A stretch of 64,000 bases of DNA, from positions 90,080 through 154,079 of the forward strand of contig JABCZL010000014.1 in assembly GCA_013289685.1 (NCBI GenBank), in the 5' to 3' direction. The notes under the pieces are model-generated. The model did no database searches, was not told the origin of the DNA, and saw only the letters and a list, made by a program, of their open reading frames with translations. The stretch comes from Acidobacteriota bacterium (GTDB lineage: Bacteria > Acidobacteriota > Terriglobia > Terriglobales > Acidobacteriaceae). Made by a program: the position numbers and the translations under genes. Shown here one piece after another: positions 42,860 to 52,699 of the stretch (positions are counted from its first letter, which is position 1; every line of letters starts with the position of its first letter).

Positions 42860-44239
42860 ATGACTTCATCGACTACTCTCAAGTTGCTGGCGATTGACGA
42901 CGATGTCCAGAACCTCGAGATCATTAAGTTGGCGCTCAAGCGTAAAGGCCTGGAAATTATGACGTCCGAGGATCCCGAAGAAGGTTTCGACATATTCTTG
43001 CGCACGAGGCCAAGGATTGTTTTGTTGGACCTGGTGATGCCGAAAGTCAGCGGGATTGAGATATTGGAACGCATGGTGGGCGTTGACCCTGGGGTAGACG
43101 TGATCTTGATTACCGCGCACTATTCCGCTGAGTCGGCGGTAGAGGCGATTCAAAAGGGCGCTTCTGACTACATGACGAAACCGATTGATATCGACAAGCT
43201 CCGGTCCCGGATTGCCACTCTGCTGGAAGAAGCTCAGACGCGACAGAGGAGTTTGCGCCTGGATCAAGAACTCATTGATGCATATCAATTCGAAGGCATG
43301 GTTGGGCGCAGCCCTCTTATGCTGGAGGTCTACGCAAGGATTCGAAGGATTGCTCCGCACTTTAGAACCGTGCTGGTGACAGGGGCTACCGGAACGGGCA
43401 AAGAACTCGTGGCCAAAGCGCTGCATCGGCTCAGTCCAGCCGCACGAGGCCCGTTTGTAGTTTGTAACTGTTCCGCACTGGTGGATAACCTCGTGGAGAG
43501 CGAGCTCTTCGGTTACGTCCGGGGAGCGTTCACTGGCGCCACACAGGACAAAATCGGCTTGTTCGAACACGCGGACGGTGGAACGATCTTCCTGGATGAG
43601 ATCGGGGAACTTGCGACCGGGGCACAGTCTAAACTGTTGCGGGTCATCCAAAACCGACAGGTGCAGCGCGTAGGTTCAGTGACCCCTCGCAACATCGATG
43701 TCCGCGTGATCGCAGCTACACATCGCAACTTGAAAACAATGGTCCGCGAAGGTCAGTTCCGTGAAGATCTGTACTATCGTCTCGCGGTTGTCGAAATCCC
43801 GCTCCCAGTGCTGGCAAGACGCCGCGAAGATCTGCCATTACTGGAACGATACTTCGTTGAAAAGTTTTCCGCGGAATACAACAAACCGATCGCAGGACTC
43901 GTACGAAGGGCGCAAACTCGATTGGCAACCTATCCCTGGCCGGGAAATGTCCGGGAACTCGAGAATGTGATCGGCAATGCGTGCATGATGGCGGATGGAA
44001 ACTTGATCGATATTGGCGATCTGCCGGAGAGGCTGCGCGGACCGCTGAGTGAGGATCTGGGGGGAGACGAGACGTTTCTCTCTCTCGAAGAGCTGCAACG
44101 CCGGCATATCCTGCGCGTGCTGGAGGGTGTCGGTGGCAATAAAGCTCGAGCGGCAGAAGTGTTGGGCATTGGTCGCGCAACCATCTATCAACTCCTATCG
44201 AGAATGAAGATTGAAGAGCCCAAAAAAGGGACCGCATAG
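42860..44239 (+). CDS. NtrC-family sigma-54 response regulator
   Basis: A 459-residue protein. Receiver at residues 8-125 (LLAIDDDVQNLEI, IVLLDLVMPKVSG, LITAHYSAE, DYMTKPIDI). The AAA+ domain at about 145-380 has Walker A (GATGTGKE), the sigma-54 loop GAFTGA, Walker B (GGTIFLDEIGEL), and the arginine-finger region (EDLYYRLAVVEIPLPVL). The C-terminal Fis-type HTH is HILRVLEGVGGNKARAAEVL followed by GIGRATIYQLL. It activates sigma-54 promoters after phosphorylation. The hybrid kinase just upstream is a natural partner. Targets could include genes near the palindromes at 52.8, 55.1 and 63.7 kb, but that link is speculative. Confidence 0.93.
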   Translation: MTSSTTLKLLAIDDDVQNLEIIKLALKRKGLEIMTSEDPEEGFDIFLRTRPRIVLLDLVMPKVSGIEILERMVGVDPGVDVILITAHYSAESAVEAIQKGASDYMTKPIDIDKLRSRIATLLEEAQTRQRSLRLDQELIDAYQFEGMVGRSPLMLEVYARIRRIAPHFRTVLVTGATGTGKELVAKALHRLSPAARGPFVVCNCSALVDNLVESELFGYVRGAFTGATQDKIGLFEHADGGTIFLDEIGELATGAQSKLLRVIQNRQVQRVGSVTPRNIDVRVIAATHRNLKTMVREGQFREDLYYRLAVVEIPLPVLARRREDLPLLERYFVEKFSAEYNKPIAGLVRRAQTRLATYPWPGNVRELENVIGNACMMADGNLIDIGDLPERLRGPLSEDLGGDETFLSLEELQRRHILRVLEGVGGNKARAAEVLGIGRATIYQLLSRMKIEEPKKGTA

Positions 44240-44566
44240 CTGTCAGGCTGTGTGTCTAACGGTTCTCTTTCGTCGAGTGATCCGGCGAGGTTCATGCCAA
44301 ACCATAAAACCAGTGTCCAGTTGGCGGACAAGAGTCTGAGACAAAGACGATTCCCGCTGCCTGCGTGCGTTATCTTCTTGGCCATGTCGACTTAACTCCC
44401 ACACACTCATAGCCATAGAGGGATCCGGCAGGCGAGTGTCTTTGGCCTCCACCATGCATGCATGTGCTTGCTGATCGGTTCCAGCAGTTCCCCCAAATGA
44501 TTGGCTGCCCCAAATCCCTTAAGGGAGAGATGCTCATGGGCGGACATCTCATCTTCCCCATATTCA
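44240..44566. other. Intergenic region
   Basis: About 330 bp without a supported gene between two plus-strand signalling genes. No clear terminator or promoter was recognised; AAGGGAGAG at 44521-44529 is a possible ribosome site for an unused start. Confidence 0.35.
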
Positions 44567-46630
44567 ATGACTGACCACTCTCAACCCGGGTTTAGCGCAC
44601 ATCACACTCCGATCCCTATCCGCCAAGTAGAGGGTCGTGAGTGGTGGCTATGGGGGTTCGCCGTAGCAGTGACTCTGGTCCTGACATGCGGCATACTGTC
44701 TTTGACCTTCCCCGGTTTTCATTTGCCCGGGGACGACTTCCGTTCCCAGACTCTCAAGGAGTGGGTACGCGGGCTGGCTGCGCTGGTCTTGCTATTCGAC
44801 ATCTACACCGTCTATCAGCATCTACAGCTCCAGCGTATCCGCCGCCGGCTTGCTGAACGGGAACGGCTCTTTCATCTAATCACTGAAAACGCGGCTGACA
44901 TGATCGCGGTGGTCGACAGGCAGGGAAATCGTCTTTACAACAGTCCCGCCTACAAAAAGATACTGGGATACAACTTAGAAGAGCTAGCGTCCACTTCCTC
45001 CTTTGAACAGGTTCATCCCGACGATCGGGCGCGCGTTCTGCAGGTCGCTCAAAAGGCTTATTTCACGAGTGGCGGAGAGAGTCTCGAATACCGCATCCGC
45101 CACAAAGATGGCTCCTGGCGCGTTCTTGAGTCCACATCGAGTGCGATTCCCGGCCCGAATGGCAAGGCGGATGGTCTGGTCATCGTCAGCAGGGACATCA
45201 CTGAACGCAAGCGAGCAGAAGCCCTGCTGGACCATCGCGCCTTCCACGACGGCTTGACGAACCTTCCGAACCGAGCCCTCTTTCTCGATCGACTGCAACG
45301 AGCGATCGCGGTCTCGCAGCGGCACCGGGAGTTCAAATTCGGTGTCTTATTCATCGACATCGACAAATTCAAGGTCTTCAACGACAGCTTGGGTCACGCG
45401 GCCGGAGATGACCTTCTGATCCAGATTGCGCGGCGCCTGACAACCTGTATCCGTAGTGCCGACACTTTCGCACGCGGAACTGACAACTCACAATCCACGG
45501 CCGGCGACAATACGCTAGCCCGACCCGGAGGCGACGAATTTGTTGTGCTGGCCCCGGAATTGCGCGACCCCAGCGACGCCATCCGTATGTCCGAGCGCCT
45601 TCAGCAGCGTCTGGCCATCCCCTTCGCCGTGAAAGGTTGCGAGATTGTCATCACGGCTAGCATCGGCATCGTTTTCAGCGGCAGCAGTAGTGCGGATGCC
45701 GAAGATGTACTGCGTGACGCCGAGATTGCTATGTATCGCGCTAAGCATGCCGGAAAAGCTCGCTGTGAAGTATTCGACAATGCGATGCAGGCTGACGCCG
45801 TCAAACGGTTGCAACTCGAAACCGACTTGCGCAAGGCCCTGGAGTACGATGAGTTCCGCGTCCATTATCAGCCTCTCGTGTCATTGCAAGACACTCGGAT
45901 TGTGGGATTCGAGGCCCTTACTCGTTGGCAAAGGCCGCAAGGCATTGTCATGCCGGGGGAATTCATCTCTGTCGCCGACGAAACTGGTCTAATACTGCCT
46001 ATGAACCGCCAATTGCTGCGAGAGGCTTGCCAGCAAATTCGCCGTTGGCAGTCACTGTTTCCATCCGATCCGCCACTTTACATGAGCGTAAATGTCACGG
46101 CCAAGCAGTTCGCACAGCCGGACCTGGATTCCCAGATTAAGGAGATTCTTGAGCAAACGGGGATGGATCCCAGCTGGGTAGATCTCGAGATTACCGAGAA
46201 CATCGCAATGGGGGACGCCGAAAGATCCGCAATCGTTCTCTCGGAGTTGAAGGCGCTTGGCGTTCGGCTGAGCATCGACGACTTCGGCACGGGTTACTCC
46301 TCTCTCTCTCGTCTTCAACGTTTCCCCGTCGATACATTGAAAATCGACCGAAGTTTCATCGCCGGCATGGACTCCGACCCTGAGACTCACGAGATTGTCC
46401 GCATCATCGTCATTTTGGCTCACAACCTCGGACTGAAAGTGGTCGCTGAAGGCATCGAAAACCGGGAGCAGATGGAAATGCTTAAACATTTTGGCTGCGA
46501 ACTGGGTCAAGGATATTTGTTTTCCAGACCGGTCGCCGCGGACATGGTCGTACAACTTCTCGCGAGTCAGCACGCCGCCCGGGAAGGTTTGGACCAGGGG
46601 TCGACCGTGCCCCACTCGTTTCCACGGTGA
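44567..46630 (+). CDS. Membrane PAS-GGDEF-EAL protein with insertion in the GGDEF domain
   Basis: A 687-residue protein from the ATG at 44567. Two membrane helices (WWLWGFAVAVTLVLTCGIL and VRGLAALVLLFDIYTVYQH) enclose a short outer loop. A PAS domain (about 105-225) ends with SRDITERKRAEA. The GGDEF domain keeps FIDIDKFKVFNDSLGHAAGD and GGDEFVVLAP, but about 14 residues (GTDNSQSTAGDN) are inserted between RSADTFAR and LARPGGDEF, and the usual leucine before GGDEF is proline. The EAL domain is complete (EALTRW, NVTAKQF, DLEITEN, DDFGTGYS, KIDRSF, AEGIEN). It is likely a phosphodiesterase with possible cyclase activity. A PilZ gene and a receiver gene follow. Confidence 0.9.
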   Translation: MTDHSQPGFSAHHTPIPIRQVEGREWWLWGFAVAVTLVLTCGILSLTFPGFHLPGDDFRSQTLKEWVRGLAALVLLFDIYTVYQHLQLQRIRRRLAERERLFHLITENAADMIAVVDRQGNRLYNSPAYKKILGYNLEELASTSSFEQVHPDDRARVLQVAQKAYFTSGGESLEYRIRHKDGSWRVLESTSSAIPGPNGKADGLVIVSRDITERKRAEALLDHRAFHDGLTNLPNRALFLDRLQRAIAVSQRHREFKFGVLFIDIDKFKVFNDSLGHAAGDDLLIQIARRLTTCIRSADTFARGTDNSQSTAGDNTLARPGGDEFVVLAPELRDPSDAIRMSERLQQRLAIPFAVKGCEIVITASIGIVFSGSSSADAEDVLRDAEIAMYRAKHAGKARCEVFDNAMQADAVKRLQLETDLRKALEYDEFRVHYQPLVSLQDTRIVGFEALTRWQRPQGIVMPGEFISVADETGLILPMNRQLLREACQQIRRWQSLFPSDPPLYMSVNVTAKQFAQPDLDSQIKEILEQTGMDPSWVDLEITENIAMGDAERSAIVLSELKALGVRLSIDDFGTGYSSLSRLQRFPVDTLKIDRSFIAGMDSDPETHEIVRIIVILAHNLGLKVVAEGIENREQMEMLKHFGCELGQGYLFSRPVAADMVVQLLASQHAAREGLDQGSTVPHSFPR

Positions 46631-46753
46631 ATGGATCCCGAGCGGGGAACACGAAGTCAAGAACCTCACGAGCGGACGGTTGGCAACTTGCAACGGATGA
46701 TCCGGCTTCGAGCGCGTATTCTCGCGGCGGGGGATAACAAAAAAGGAGATGGG

Positions 46754-47155
46754 ATGATCACAGCCAGTGCTTTCCAGGATGGTGTAGCCAGCGTACTTTG
46801 CGATCGAAGACAGTTTCAGCGTTTACACGTGGCAGTTCAGACGGAACTGCGTGTACAGGGGAATGAAATGCCCATCAGAGTGGAGACGGCCGACATCAGC
46901 ATGTGTGGCTGCTATGTTGAAATGGCGGTCACTCTTGACGTAGGGACGGCGTTGAACATCATCCTGTGGCTCGGTCACGAAAAACTAGCAATCGCCGGAA
47001 GAGTGGTGACACGTCATCCCCTTTTTGGGAATGGCATCGAATTCAACACCCTGTCGCAAGATTCACGGCAGAGGCTGCAACTCTTCCTCGATGCCGACGG
47101 CGCAACCTCAGAGGACGGTCAGGCGGTCGGTTTGGAGGGTCCCTTACTTATATGA
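46754..47155 (+). CDS. PilZ-domain c-di-GMP receptor
   Basis: A 133-residue protein; the ATG at 46754 has AAGGAG at good spacing, so the longer frame from 46631 is rejected. It is a single PilZ domain: RxxxR in DRRQFQRLHV and the D/NxSxxG motif as DISMCGCYVE, both complete, followed by the barrel (VGTALNIILWLGHEKLAIAG). It should bind c-di-GMP made or broken down by the preceding GGDEF-EAL protein. Its stop codon overlaps the start of the receiver gene (ATGA), so the two are translated together. Confidence 0.88.
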   Translation: MITASAFQDGVASVLCDRRQFQRLHVAVQTELRVQGNEMPIRVETADISMCGCYVEMAVTLDVGTALNIILWLGHEKLAIAGRVVTRHPLFGNGIEFNTLSQDSRQRLQLFLDADGATSEDGQAVGLEGPLLI

Positions 47156-47580
47156 CGATACTTGTGATTGAAGACAGCCGGTTTCTTCGTCTGGCGATCG
47201 AGAGGATACTGGTCAAGGCTGGCTACCACGTGATTGCGGTTGGAGACGGCCAGGAAGGCCTGCTCCGCGCGCAGGATAACCGGCCCGACCTGATCTTGCT
47301 GGACATGATGCTACCCACGCTGGAAGGCACGGAAGTGCTGCGCCAACTCAAGCAGGACCCGCTCACGACGCACATTCCGATTATCGTTCTGTCCGGCCTC
47401 TCGCAGAAGAATGAGGAAAAGCTCAAGACGGCAGGAGCCGTGGCTTACTTCGAGAAGTCACTCCTGAACTTGGACAAGGATGGGAGCAGTCTAGTTCAAG
47501 CCGTGCAAAATGTAGTGGATGAACTCAGAGGCGTGGAAGATACTCCCCGTCTGCCCGCAGGGGGCTGGGTTAGTATTTGA
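47152..47580 (+). CDS. Single-domain response regulator (CheY-like)
   Basis: A 142-residue protein starting inside the last codons of the PilZ gene. It has a full receiver: ILVIEDSRFLRLAIERILV, LILLDMMLPTLEGTEVL with the phospho-acceptor, IIVLSGLSQKNE, and the lysine in AYFEKSLLN. A short extra tail of about 20 residues follows. It has no output domain, so it works by protein contact or as a phosphate carrier. Operon position with GGDEF-EAL and PilZ genes suggests control of c-di-GMP output. Confidence 0.88.
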   Translation: MTILVIEDSRFLRLAIERILVKAGYHVIAVGDGQEGLLRAQDNRPDLILLDMMLPTLEGTEVLRQLKQDPLTTHIPIIVLSGLSQKNEEKLKTAGAVAYFEKSLLNLDKDGSSLVQAVQNVVDELRGVEDTPRLPAGGWVSI

Positions 47581-47950
47581 AGGCCATCCACATAATAACG
47601 CTGGGCGATCCCAGTCGTTGGAATGCGAATCAGATGTTATTTTCAGTGACCCACGTCATCTGCGTCCGAAGAGGGCAGCAGGACAGATCCAAATGAAACA
47701 AGATTCAACACGAGACGTTCGAAGCTCCAAACGCCGAGTGAAACTCTAAACCTTCGCAAATTGAAGTCCATCGCGGAAGCATAAGTTAGCAGAACCCAGC
47801 ATTTCAAACAGCGACTACCCCTTCCTTGCTATCAGTCGATCAGTGAAACCATTCCATAACAAATGTCAGCGATCTTTCGAGAGTAGTCGGTTTGGCGGCT
47901 AGTCATACCGCGCCGCCCATTCATTGCTTCTGGCTGGCAAAATGCGCGTT
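47581..47950. other. Intergenic region
   Basis: About 370 bp following the receiver gene without a supported coding frame, repeat or hairpin. Confidence 0.4.
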
Positions 47951-48136
47951 TTAATACACGTGCCGCATCGGCGAGTCATGAGATGACATAGGTACGGGGC
48001 AGCCGTGTGCAGCCGTGGCATGCTCATTCATTGCCCTTGCCGCTTGGGTGCGGCAGCTTCCGTGTTGGCTGCTGAACTCCCGCGTGGTGACGAAGTGTTT
48101 ACACCGCGGGCACTTGAATTTGGAAAAGCCGTTCAT
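47951..48136 (-). CDS. Possible small zinc-ribbon protein
   Basis: A 61-residue frame from an ATG at 48136 (MNGFSKFKCPRCKHFVTT). The CPRC pair, then Cys and several His residues (HGSCRTQAARAMNEHATAAH) look like a zinc-binding site. It loosely recalls the small proteins at 58816-59028 and 63867-64000 (CxxC, then a helix rich in His). No clear ribosome site, so the start is uncertain. Confidence 0.4.
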   Translation of the reverse strand: MNGFSKFKCPRCKHFVTTREFSSQHGSCRTQAARAMNEHATAAHGCPVPMSSHDSPMRHVY

Positions 48137-48645
48137 TATTTTGATGGTGTAATGTCTCACAGCTTTAATTGTAGTCGATTGTCTCAGTGGATGACTCCTA
48201 ACTAAAGTTACTCCCGACCACCCGTCACGAATGAAACCAGGATCTATCGACAACCATCGCAACGCCAAAACACGCAAGGATTGTTACTCCATAAACTATG
48301 ACTATCGCTAATCTCCGAACCGCCTGGCTTTGCCCGCTGAAACAAATCATCGAAGCCTACGCCATCGTTCAGTCGTCCAGGGGCAAAACCAAAGCCGCAA
48401 GGGCGACTGATTGCCGTTTGTGCTTTCTTTCCGCCAAAAGTACACGACGGAACCAGATCCGCAATACCGGATCTCCTTTGGAAACAATACATTGCGCGGT
48501 TGATGCCGAGGGCCACTTACATGCATTAAGTGGAAGCACGTATTTCTCCTCTTTCGGGCTCCTTGAAAGAGCTTCACAGGTGTGAGCCGAGCAACATCGG
48601 GCTAGAATCTCAGTTCGTAAACCATTCCACTTGGAGATGTGGCAA
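48137..48645. other. Intergenic region
   Basis: About 500 bp with no supported gene. Its right end (from about 48570) resembles the region upstream of the receiver gene at 60568, in line with the receiver remnant that follows. Confidence 0.4.
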
Positions 48646-48705
48646 ATGGATTCCTCCGCTGTGTTGTGCAATGACCGTCCACACGCTTTGCGAAGCTCTT
48701 GGAGA
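48646..48705 (+). pseudogene. N-terminal scrap of a receiver gene related to the one at 60568
   Basis: From the ATG at 48646 the encoded MDSSAVLCNDRPHALRSSW parallels MDSPVVLCIDDLPQALELRK, the start of the receiver at 60568-60948, and the ribosome site (GGAGATG) is also shared. The acidic pair is damaged (CND for CIDD), and after about 20 residues the sequence leads into the next gene. It is a duplicated and decayed gene start. Confidence 0.5.
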
Positions 48706-48726
48706 ATGCAAAGGGGAGAAGCCGGT

Positions 48727-49161
48727 ATGACACCATCGACGACGAGGTTCCGAGCTGAGTTTGACCTAGAAACCAAAATCCTGCTGATACGAGTGGCGGG
48801 GCGGCTCACGGATGAATCGCTGACAGAGCTTGACGAGGCAAGTCGAAAGTATTCGACAACCACTACTGCCAAAATGAGTATTGTGGACTTGTCATCCGTT
48901 ACGGAGTTTGCCCTGTCCACTGAACTTATCCGGCAAAGGGCACGTCAGAAACCAAGCAAGACTGACCCTCGCATTGTCGTTGCCCCGCAAACATATGCAT
49001 TTGGTCTATTTCGCATGCTTCAACTCCTGAGAGAGCCTACATGCACACCGCTGCAGATCGTACATAGCCTGGACGAGGTGTTCGCGGCACTCGGCATTCC
49101 GTCCCCACACTTCAAGCCTATAGTCGTCCCGCACCGTTCAGCCGGATACCCACGAATATAG
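48727..49161 (+). CDS. STAS-like (SpoIIAA-type) protein of unknown function
   Basis: A 144-residue protein from the ATG at 48727, after AAGGGGAGAAG. The first half alternates strands and helices (RFRAEFDLETKILLIRVAGR, LTDESLTELDEASRKY, KMSIVDLSSVTEFALSTELI) as in STAS/SpoIIAA-like domains. The second half, PRIVVAPQTYAFGLFRMLQL and LQIVHSLDEVFAALG, fits the same fold. The phosphorylatable serine typical of anti-sigma antagonists is not obvious, although SSVT occupies that region. Possible role in partner switching; uncertain. Confidence 0.6.
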   Translation: MTPSTTRFRAEFDLETKILLIRVAGRLTDESLTELDEASRKYSTTTTAKMSIVDLSSVTEFALSTELIRQRARQKPSKTDPRIVVAPQTYAFGLFRMLQLLREPTCTPLQIVHSLDEVFAALGIPSPHFKPIVVPHRSAGYPRI

Positions 49162-49974
49162 GGGGCGGTATAGAACCAAATATCCAAAGGCTCCGTGCAT
49201 AATTGACCATTTGTTCGCCTGCGGATTGCCGCATGATCGCGGTACCGCGCCTCCGAATACTTTCAGCGAGTTGATTCGACTCCCATCCAGATGACAAGCA
49301 ACCGTAAGCTGGCATTGCCCGTAGGCAGATTCACCGCCGAAGGCGCTGTTAGATTCCTGCAAAACGCCCGGTGCAGCCGGAGTGTGCTGCCGATTGTCTG
49401 GTAGGAATTCGAGTTCACAGCGAGGGAATAATAACGAAAAGGGAAGGAACCCCCTCACAGTTAACCAACGACAACTGCAGTACAACAGCGCTGCGGATCA
49501 GGGTAGACGGACCTTCCCGGCGAATCAAGAATGATCACAGTGTTCACTTCTGAACACAACAGAACATGGATTTGTTGGTACTATTCGGTATTCCATGTTG
49601 AGTTGCGCTAGCCATAGGCCCGTATAGCATCAGACTTACGATCTAGATAAGACGCTTGTAAGCGGCCCATCATCTGACAGGAAGCCACGATGATCCCGAC
49701 TTTATCCACGTTCGAAGAAGATCATGTTGTGCATTGACGAAGCTGACGCGGCAGTGAAGGACCAACGCAGGCGTTAGCTCTGGTCGATGCTCTTTGTACC
49801 AAAGTTTGAAGCGAGCCGACCGTTGCTGCTCATGGTTGCTGAGCTTTGCAGCCGGGCAAGAAGGCGGTTAGCACGAAGATCGGCGATAAATGTTGCCTGG
49901 CCCTCCCCCGTTAGGCCGCTTTGGATAGGTTCTACGCTTTGTGCAACCACCACACGAGGGGGGGAGTAGTCATT
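49162..49974. other. 0.8-kb region without supported gene
   Basis: Frames on both strands are short and without domains. The right edge carries a very strong ribosome site (GAGGGGGGGAG, 49956-49966) that serves the GTG start of the hybrid kinase. Confidence 0.45.
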
Positions 49975-52398
49975 GTGGCACACCCTATTAAAAAAGATGA
50001 TCCCGCATTGGAGTGCAAAGACGCGGATGACGCGCTTCGCGCTTCTGAGGCTAGATACCGTCGACTGTTTGAAACAGCCCAGGATGGGATACTGATTCTC
50101 GATGCGCACTCGGGATTGATCACCGACGTTAATCCTTTCTTGATTCGTTTGTTGGACTATCCCCGAGAAGACTTCCTCGGCAAAACACTCTGGGACATCG
50201 GTCCATTCAGGCAAATTCAAGAATCGAAGGCAGGAGTTCGAGAGCTGCAGGACAAAGAGTATATCCGATATGAGAATCTGCCACTTGAGACCCGGAGTGG
50301 GCGGCGTGTCAACGTCGAGTTCGTCGGTAACGTTTACGGAGTAAACGGCAAGCGCGTAATTCAGTGCAATATTCGTGATATTACCGAGCGTAAGCAGGCG
50401 GAAGAAAGCTTCGCCGCTCAAGCCAGGGAATTGGCTAGTCAGGCCGAGGAACTAGGACGTTCGCGGCAGTCCTTGGAAGACAAGACGCTGATGCTCCAAT
50501 CCGTGCTGGATAGTATGTCTGACGGTTTGGTTGTCGCGGATGAGCGGGGAAAAGTCGTTATTTGGAATCCGGGAGCGGACAAATTGCTTGGCCTGGGTGC
50601 GGCGAAGATAGATATTCAGGAATGGAGCCACCACTACGGGTTGTACTTGCCTGACATGGTGACACCTTTCCCGTCTGACCAACTCCCATTGACCCGCGCC
50701 ATTTACGGAGAGGCCAGCACAGCCGTGATGTTTGTACGCAATCCTGCGCTTGCCGAGGGTATTTTCGTGGAAGCCCAAGCCAGCCCTTTGAAGGACAAGC
50801 ACGGCATAGTGAATGGTGGAGTGGTCGCTTTCCGGGAGATCACGGAGCGGAAGTTAGCGGAAGAGGCCTTACTCAAATCGGAAGAGAGGTTTAGCAAGGC
50901 CTTTCGCAACAACCCGCTGGCAATCACGATTTCGACGGAAGCGGAGGGGCGCTATCTGGACGTGAATGACGCTTTCCTCGGTCTGCTCGGGTACCGGCGC
51001 CAGGATGTCATTGGTCACACCGCGGCAGAACTGAACTTTTGGAGAGAGCCCTTGGATCGCATCGAGATGCTGCGACAGCTAAGGGATGACAAACGAGTGA
51101 CAAAACGCCAAACGCGATACAGGACCTCGAAAGGAGAAAGTCGAGAAGCAGAGGTGTGGGCGGAGTCGATCGAACTGGGCGGGCAACCCTGTGTGCTGGC
51201 AATCACTCGCGACATTACAGAGGTCCAACAACTGGAAGCTCAGTTCCGTCAGGCCCAGAAGATGGAGGCGGTAGGGCGTTTGGCTGCGGGCGTTGCGCAT
51301 GACTTTAACAACGTAATGAGCATTATTATGGGCTACAGCGACCTCTTGCTAGGTCTGATTGCGCCGGAGAATCCGATGAACCGCTACGTGTCGGAAACCA
51401 AGAGGGCCGCAAAACGGGCTGCATTGCTTACAACCCGACTATTGGCGTTCAGCCGCAAGCAGGTTGTCTTCCCCAGAATCCTGGACCTAAACGACGTGGT
51501 TCATAACGCAACTAGTATGTTGCTGCAACTGGTCGGAGAGGACATTGAAATTGAGTTTCGACCGACCATCCCACTCGGCAGCGTCCGGGCCGACCCGGGC
51601 CAGATTGAACAAGTCCTAGTGAATCTGGTGGTCAATGCGCGCGACGCGATGCCGGCCGGAGGGAAAATCATCATTGAGACAGGGGAAGCTGAACTGGACG
51701 AGGACTACGCTTCTCGGCACCCTGGTTCCGAAGCCGGACAACATGTTGTCCTGGTGGTGAGCGACACCGGGTGCGGCATGGATGACAGTGTCAAATCACA
51801 AATCTTCGAGCCTTTCTTTACCACCAAGGCGGTTGGGCAGGGAACGGGACTCGGACTCTCGACCGTGTATGGAATTGTGAAGCAGAGCGAAGGCTCTATT
51901 CTTGCGTACAGTGAACCCGGCAAGGGCACAGCGTTCAAGATTTATTTTCCGAGACTGTACGACAAGGCCGAAATGCTTGTGGTGCCCTCTAAAGAAGCCG
52001 AGCCCCCGCGAGGATCAGAAACAATATTGGTGGTTGAAGATGATAAGGTTCTGCGCGAACTTACGGTCAAGCTCTTGCAAAATGGCGGCTACCGAGTGGT
52101 CGAAGCAAAAGATGCGGAAGACGCGCTAGGAATCATGTCGGCTTCTCAACCAGAAATCGACTTGCTCTTGACGGACGTCGTGATGCTCGGAACGAGCGGA
52201 GTTGAGCTTGTGAGACGGGCCGAGGAAGGCCATCCCAAGCTCCGTTCGCTGTTCATGTCGGGATACACGGGCGATTTAGTCGGGCGACAAGGCGTGCTAA
52301 TCGAAGAGGCTCATTTCCTGGAGAAGCCCTTCACCAGGAGATTGTTGCTCTTGAAAGTTTACGCGGCTCTACACGTCGAGTCTGCAAAACCAAAATAA
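49975..52398 (+). CDS. Soluble triple-PAS hybrid histidine kinase with C-terminal receiver
   Basis: A 807-residue protein. The GTG at 49975 is chosen because of the strong ribosome site; a TTG at 49921 would add 18 residues. There are three PAS domains (about 22-150, 175-300, 305-425), the first two separated by a coiled coil (ARELASQAEELGRSRQSLED). HisKA has the HDFNN type box (GVAHDFNNVMSIIMGY). The ATPase has VNLVVNARDAMP, VSDTGCGMDD and GQGTGLGLSTVYGIVKQS. The receiver has ILVVEDDKVLREL and LLLTDVVMLGTSG with its aspartate, though leucine replaces the usual proline, and FLEKPFTR. No membrane helix, so a cytoplasmic signal is sensed. The partner regulator is unknown. Confidence 0.92.
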   Translation: MAHPIKKDDPALECKDADDALRASEARYRRLFETAQDGILILDAHSGLITDVNPFLIRLLDYPREDFLGKTLWDIGPFRQIQESKAGVRELQDKEYIRYENLPLETRSGRRVNVEFVGNVYGVNGKRVIQCNIRDITERKQAEESFAAQARELASQAEELGRSRQSLEDKTLMLQSVLDSMSDGLVVADERGKVVIWNPGADKLLGLGAAKIDIQEWSHHYGLYLPDMVTPFPSDQLPLTRAIYGEASTAVMFVRNPALAEGIFVEAQASPLKDKHGIVNGGVVAFREITERKLAEEALLKSEERFSKAFRNNPLAITISTEAEGRYLDVNDAFLGLLGYRRQDVIGHTAAELNFWREPLDRIEMLRQLRDDKRVTKRQTRYRTSKGESREAEVWAESIELGGQPCVLAITRDITEVQQLEAQFRQAQKMEAVGRLAAGVAHDFNNVMSIIMGYSDLLLGLIAPENPMNRYVSETKRAAKRAALLTTRLLAFSRKQVVFPRILDLNDVVHNATSMLLQLVGEDIEIEFRPTIPLGSVRADPGQIEQVLVNLVVNARDAMPAGGKIIIETGEAELDEDYASRHPGSEAGQHVVLVVSDTGCGMDDSVKSQIFEPFFTTKAVGQGTGLGLSTVYGIVKQSEGSILAYSEPGKGTAFKIYFPRLYDKAEMLVVPSKEAEPPRGSETILVVEDDKVLRELTVKLLQNGGYRVVEAKDAEDALGIMSASQPEIDLLLTDVVMLGTSGVELVRRAEEGHPKLRSLFMSGYTGDLVGRQGVLIEEAHFLEKPFTRRLLLLKVYAALHVESAKPK

Positions 52399-52432
52399 CA
52401 TTCGCCACCCTTCACGGTTCGGCGCTGTTGCG

Positions 52433-52699
52433 CTACCCTTCCGTTGGAGCACTACCCATGTCGGTCATCAGGAGCCGCAAATTTCCGGGATTCGTAGCAT
52501 AGGCATACCCGGTAGTGATGTCGACGACACCAACTCGGACGAGCTTTTCGATCTCGCCATCGAAGTGCTGCATTCCGTCGGCGTCGCCATCGGTCATCGC
52601 CTCGAGAAGGGTTTTGCCATCCTGCTCGCCCTTTTCGATGTGCGCGCGGGTGCGGAGCGTTAAAGTTGCATCTCTCCACTTGGGCGTTGTTATGAACAA
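52433..52699 (-). pseudogene. C-terminal fragment of a PilT-type twitching ATPase
   Basis: The 88-residue frame matches only the end of PilT-family proteins: TLLEAMTDGDADGMQHFDGE, IEKLVRVGVVDITTGYAYAT and NPGNLRLLMTD. Upstream of WRDATLTLRTRAHIEKGEQ there is no Walker A/B ATPase core in any frame, so it is a truncated copy. It could still be translated from the ATG at 52699 as a small protein. A complete pilT must lie elsewhere if twitching motility is present. Confidence 0.65.
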
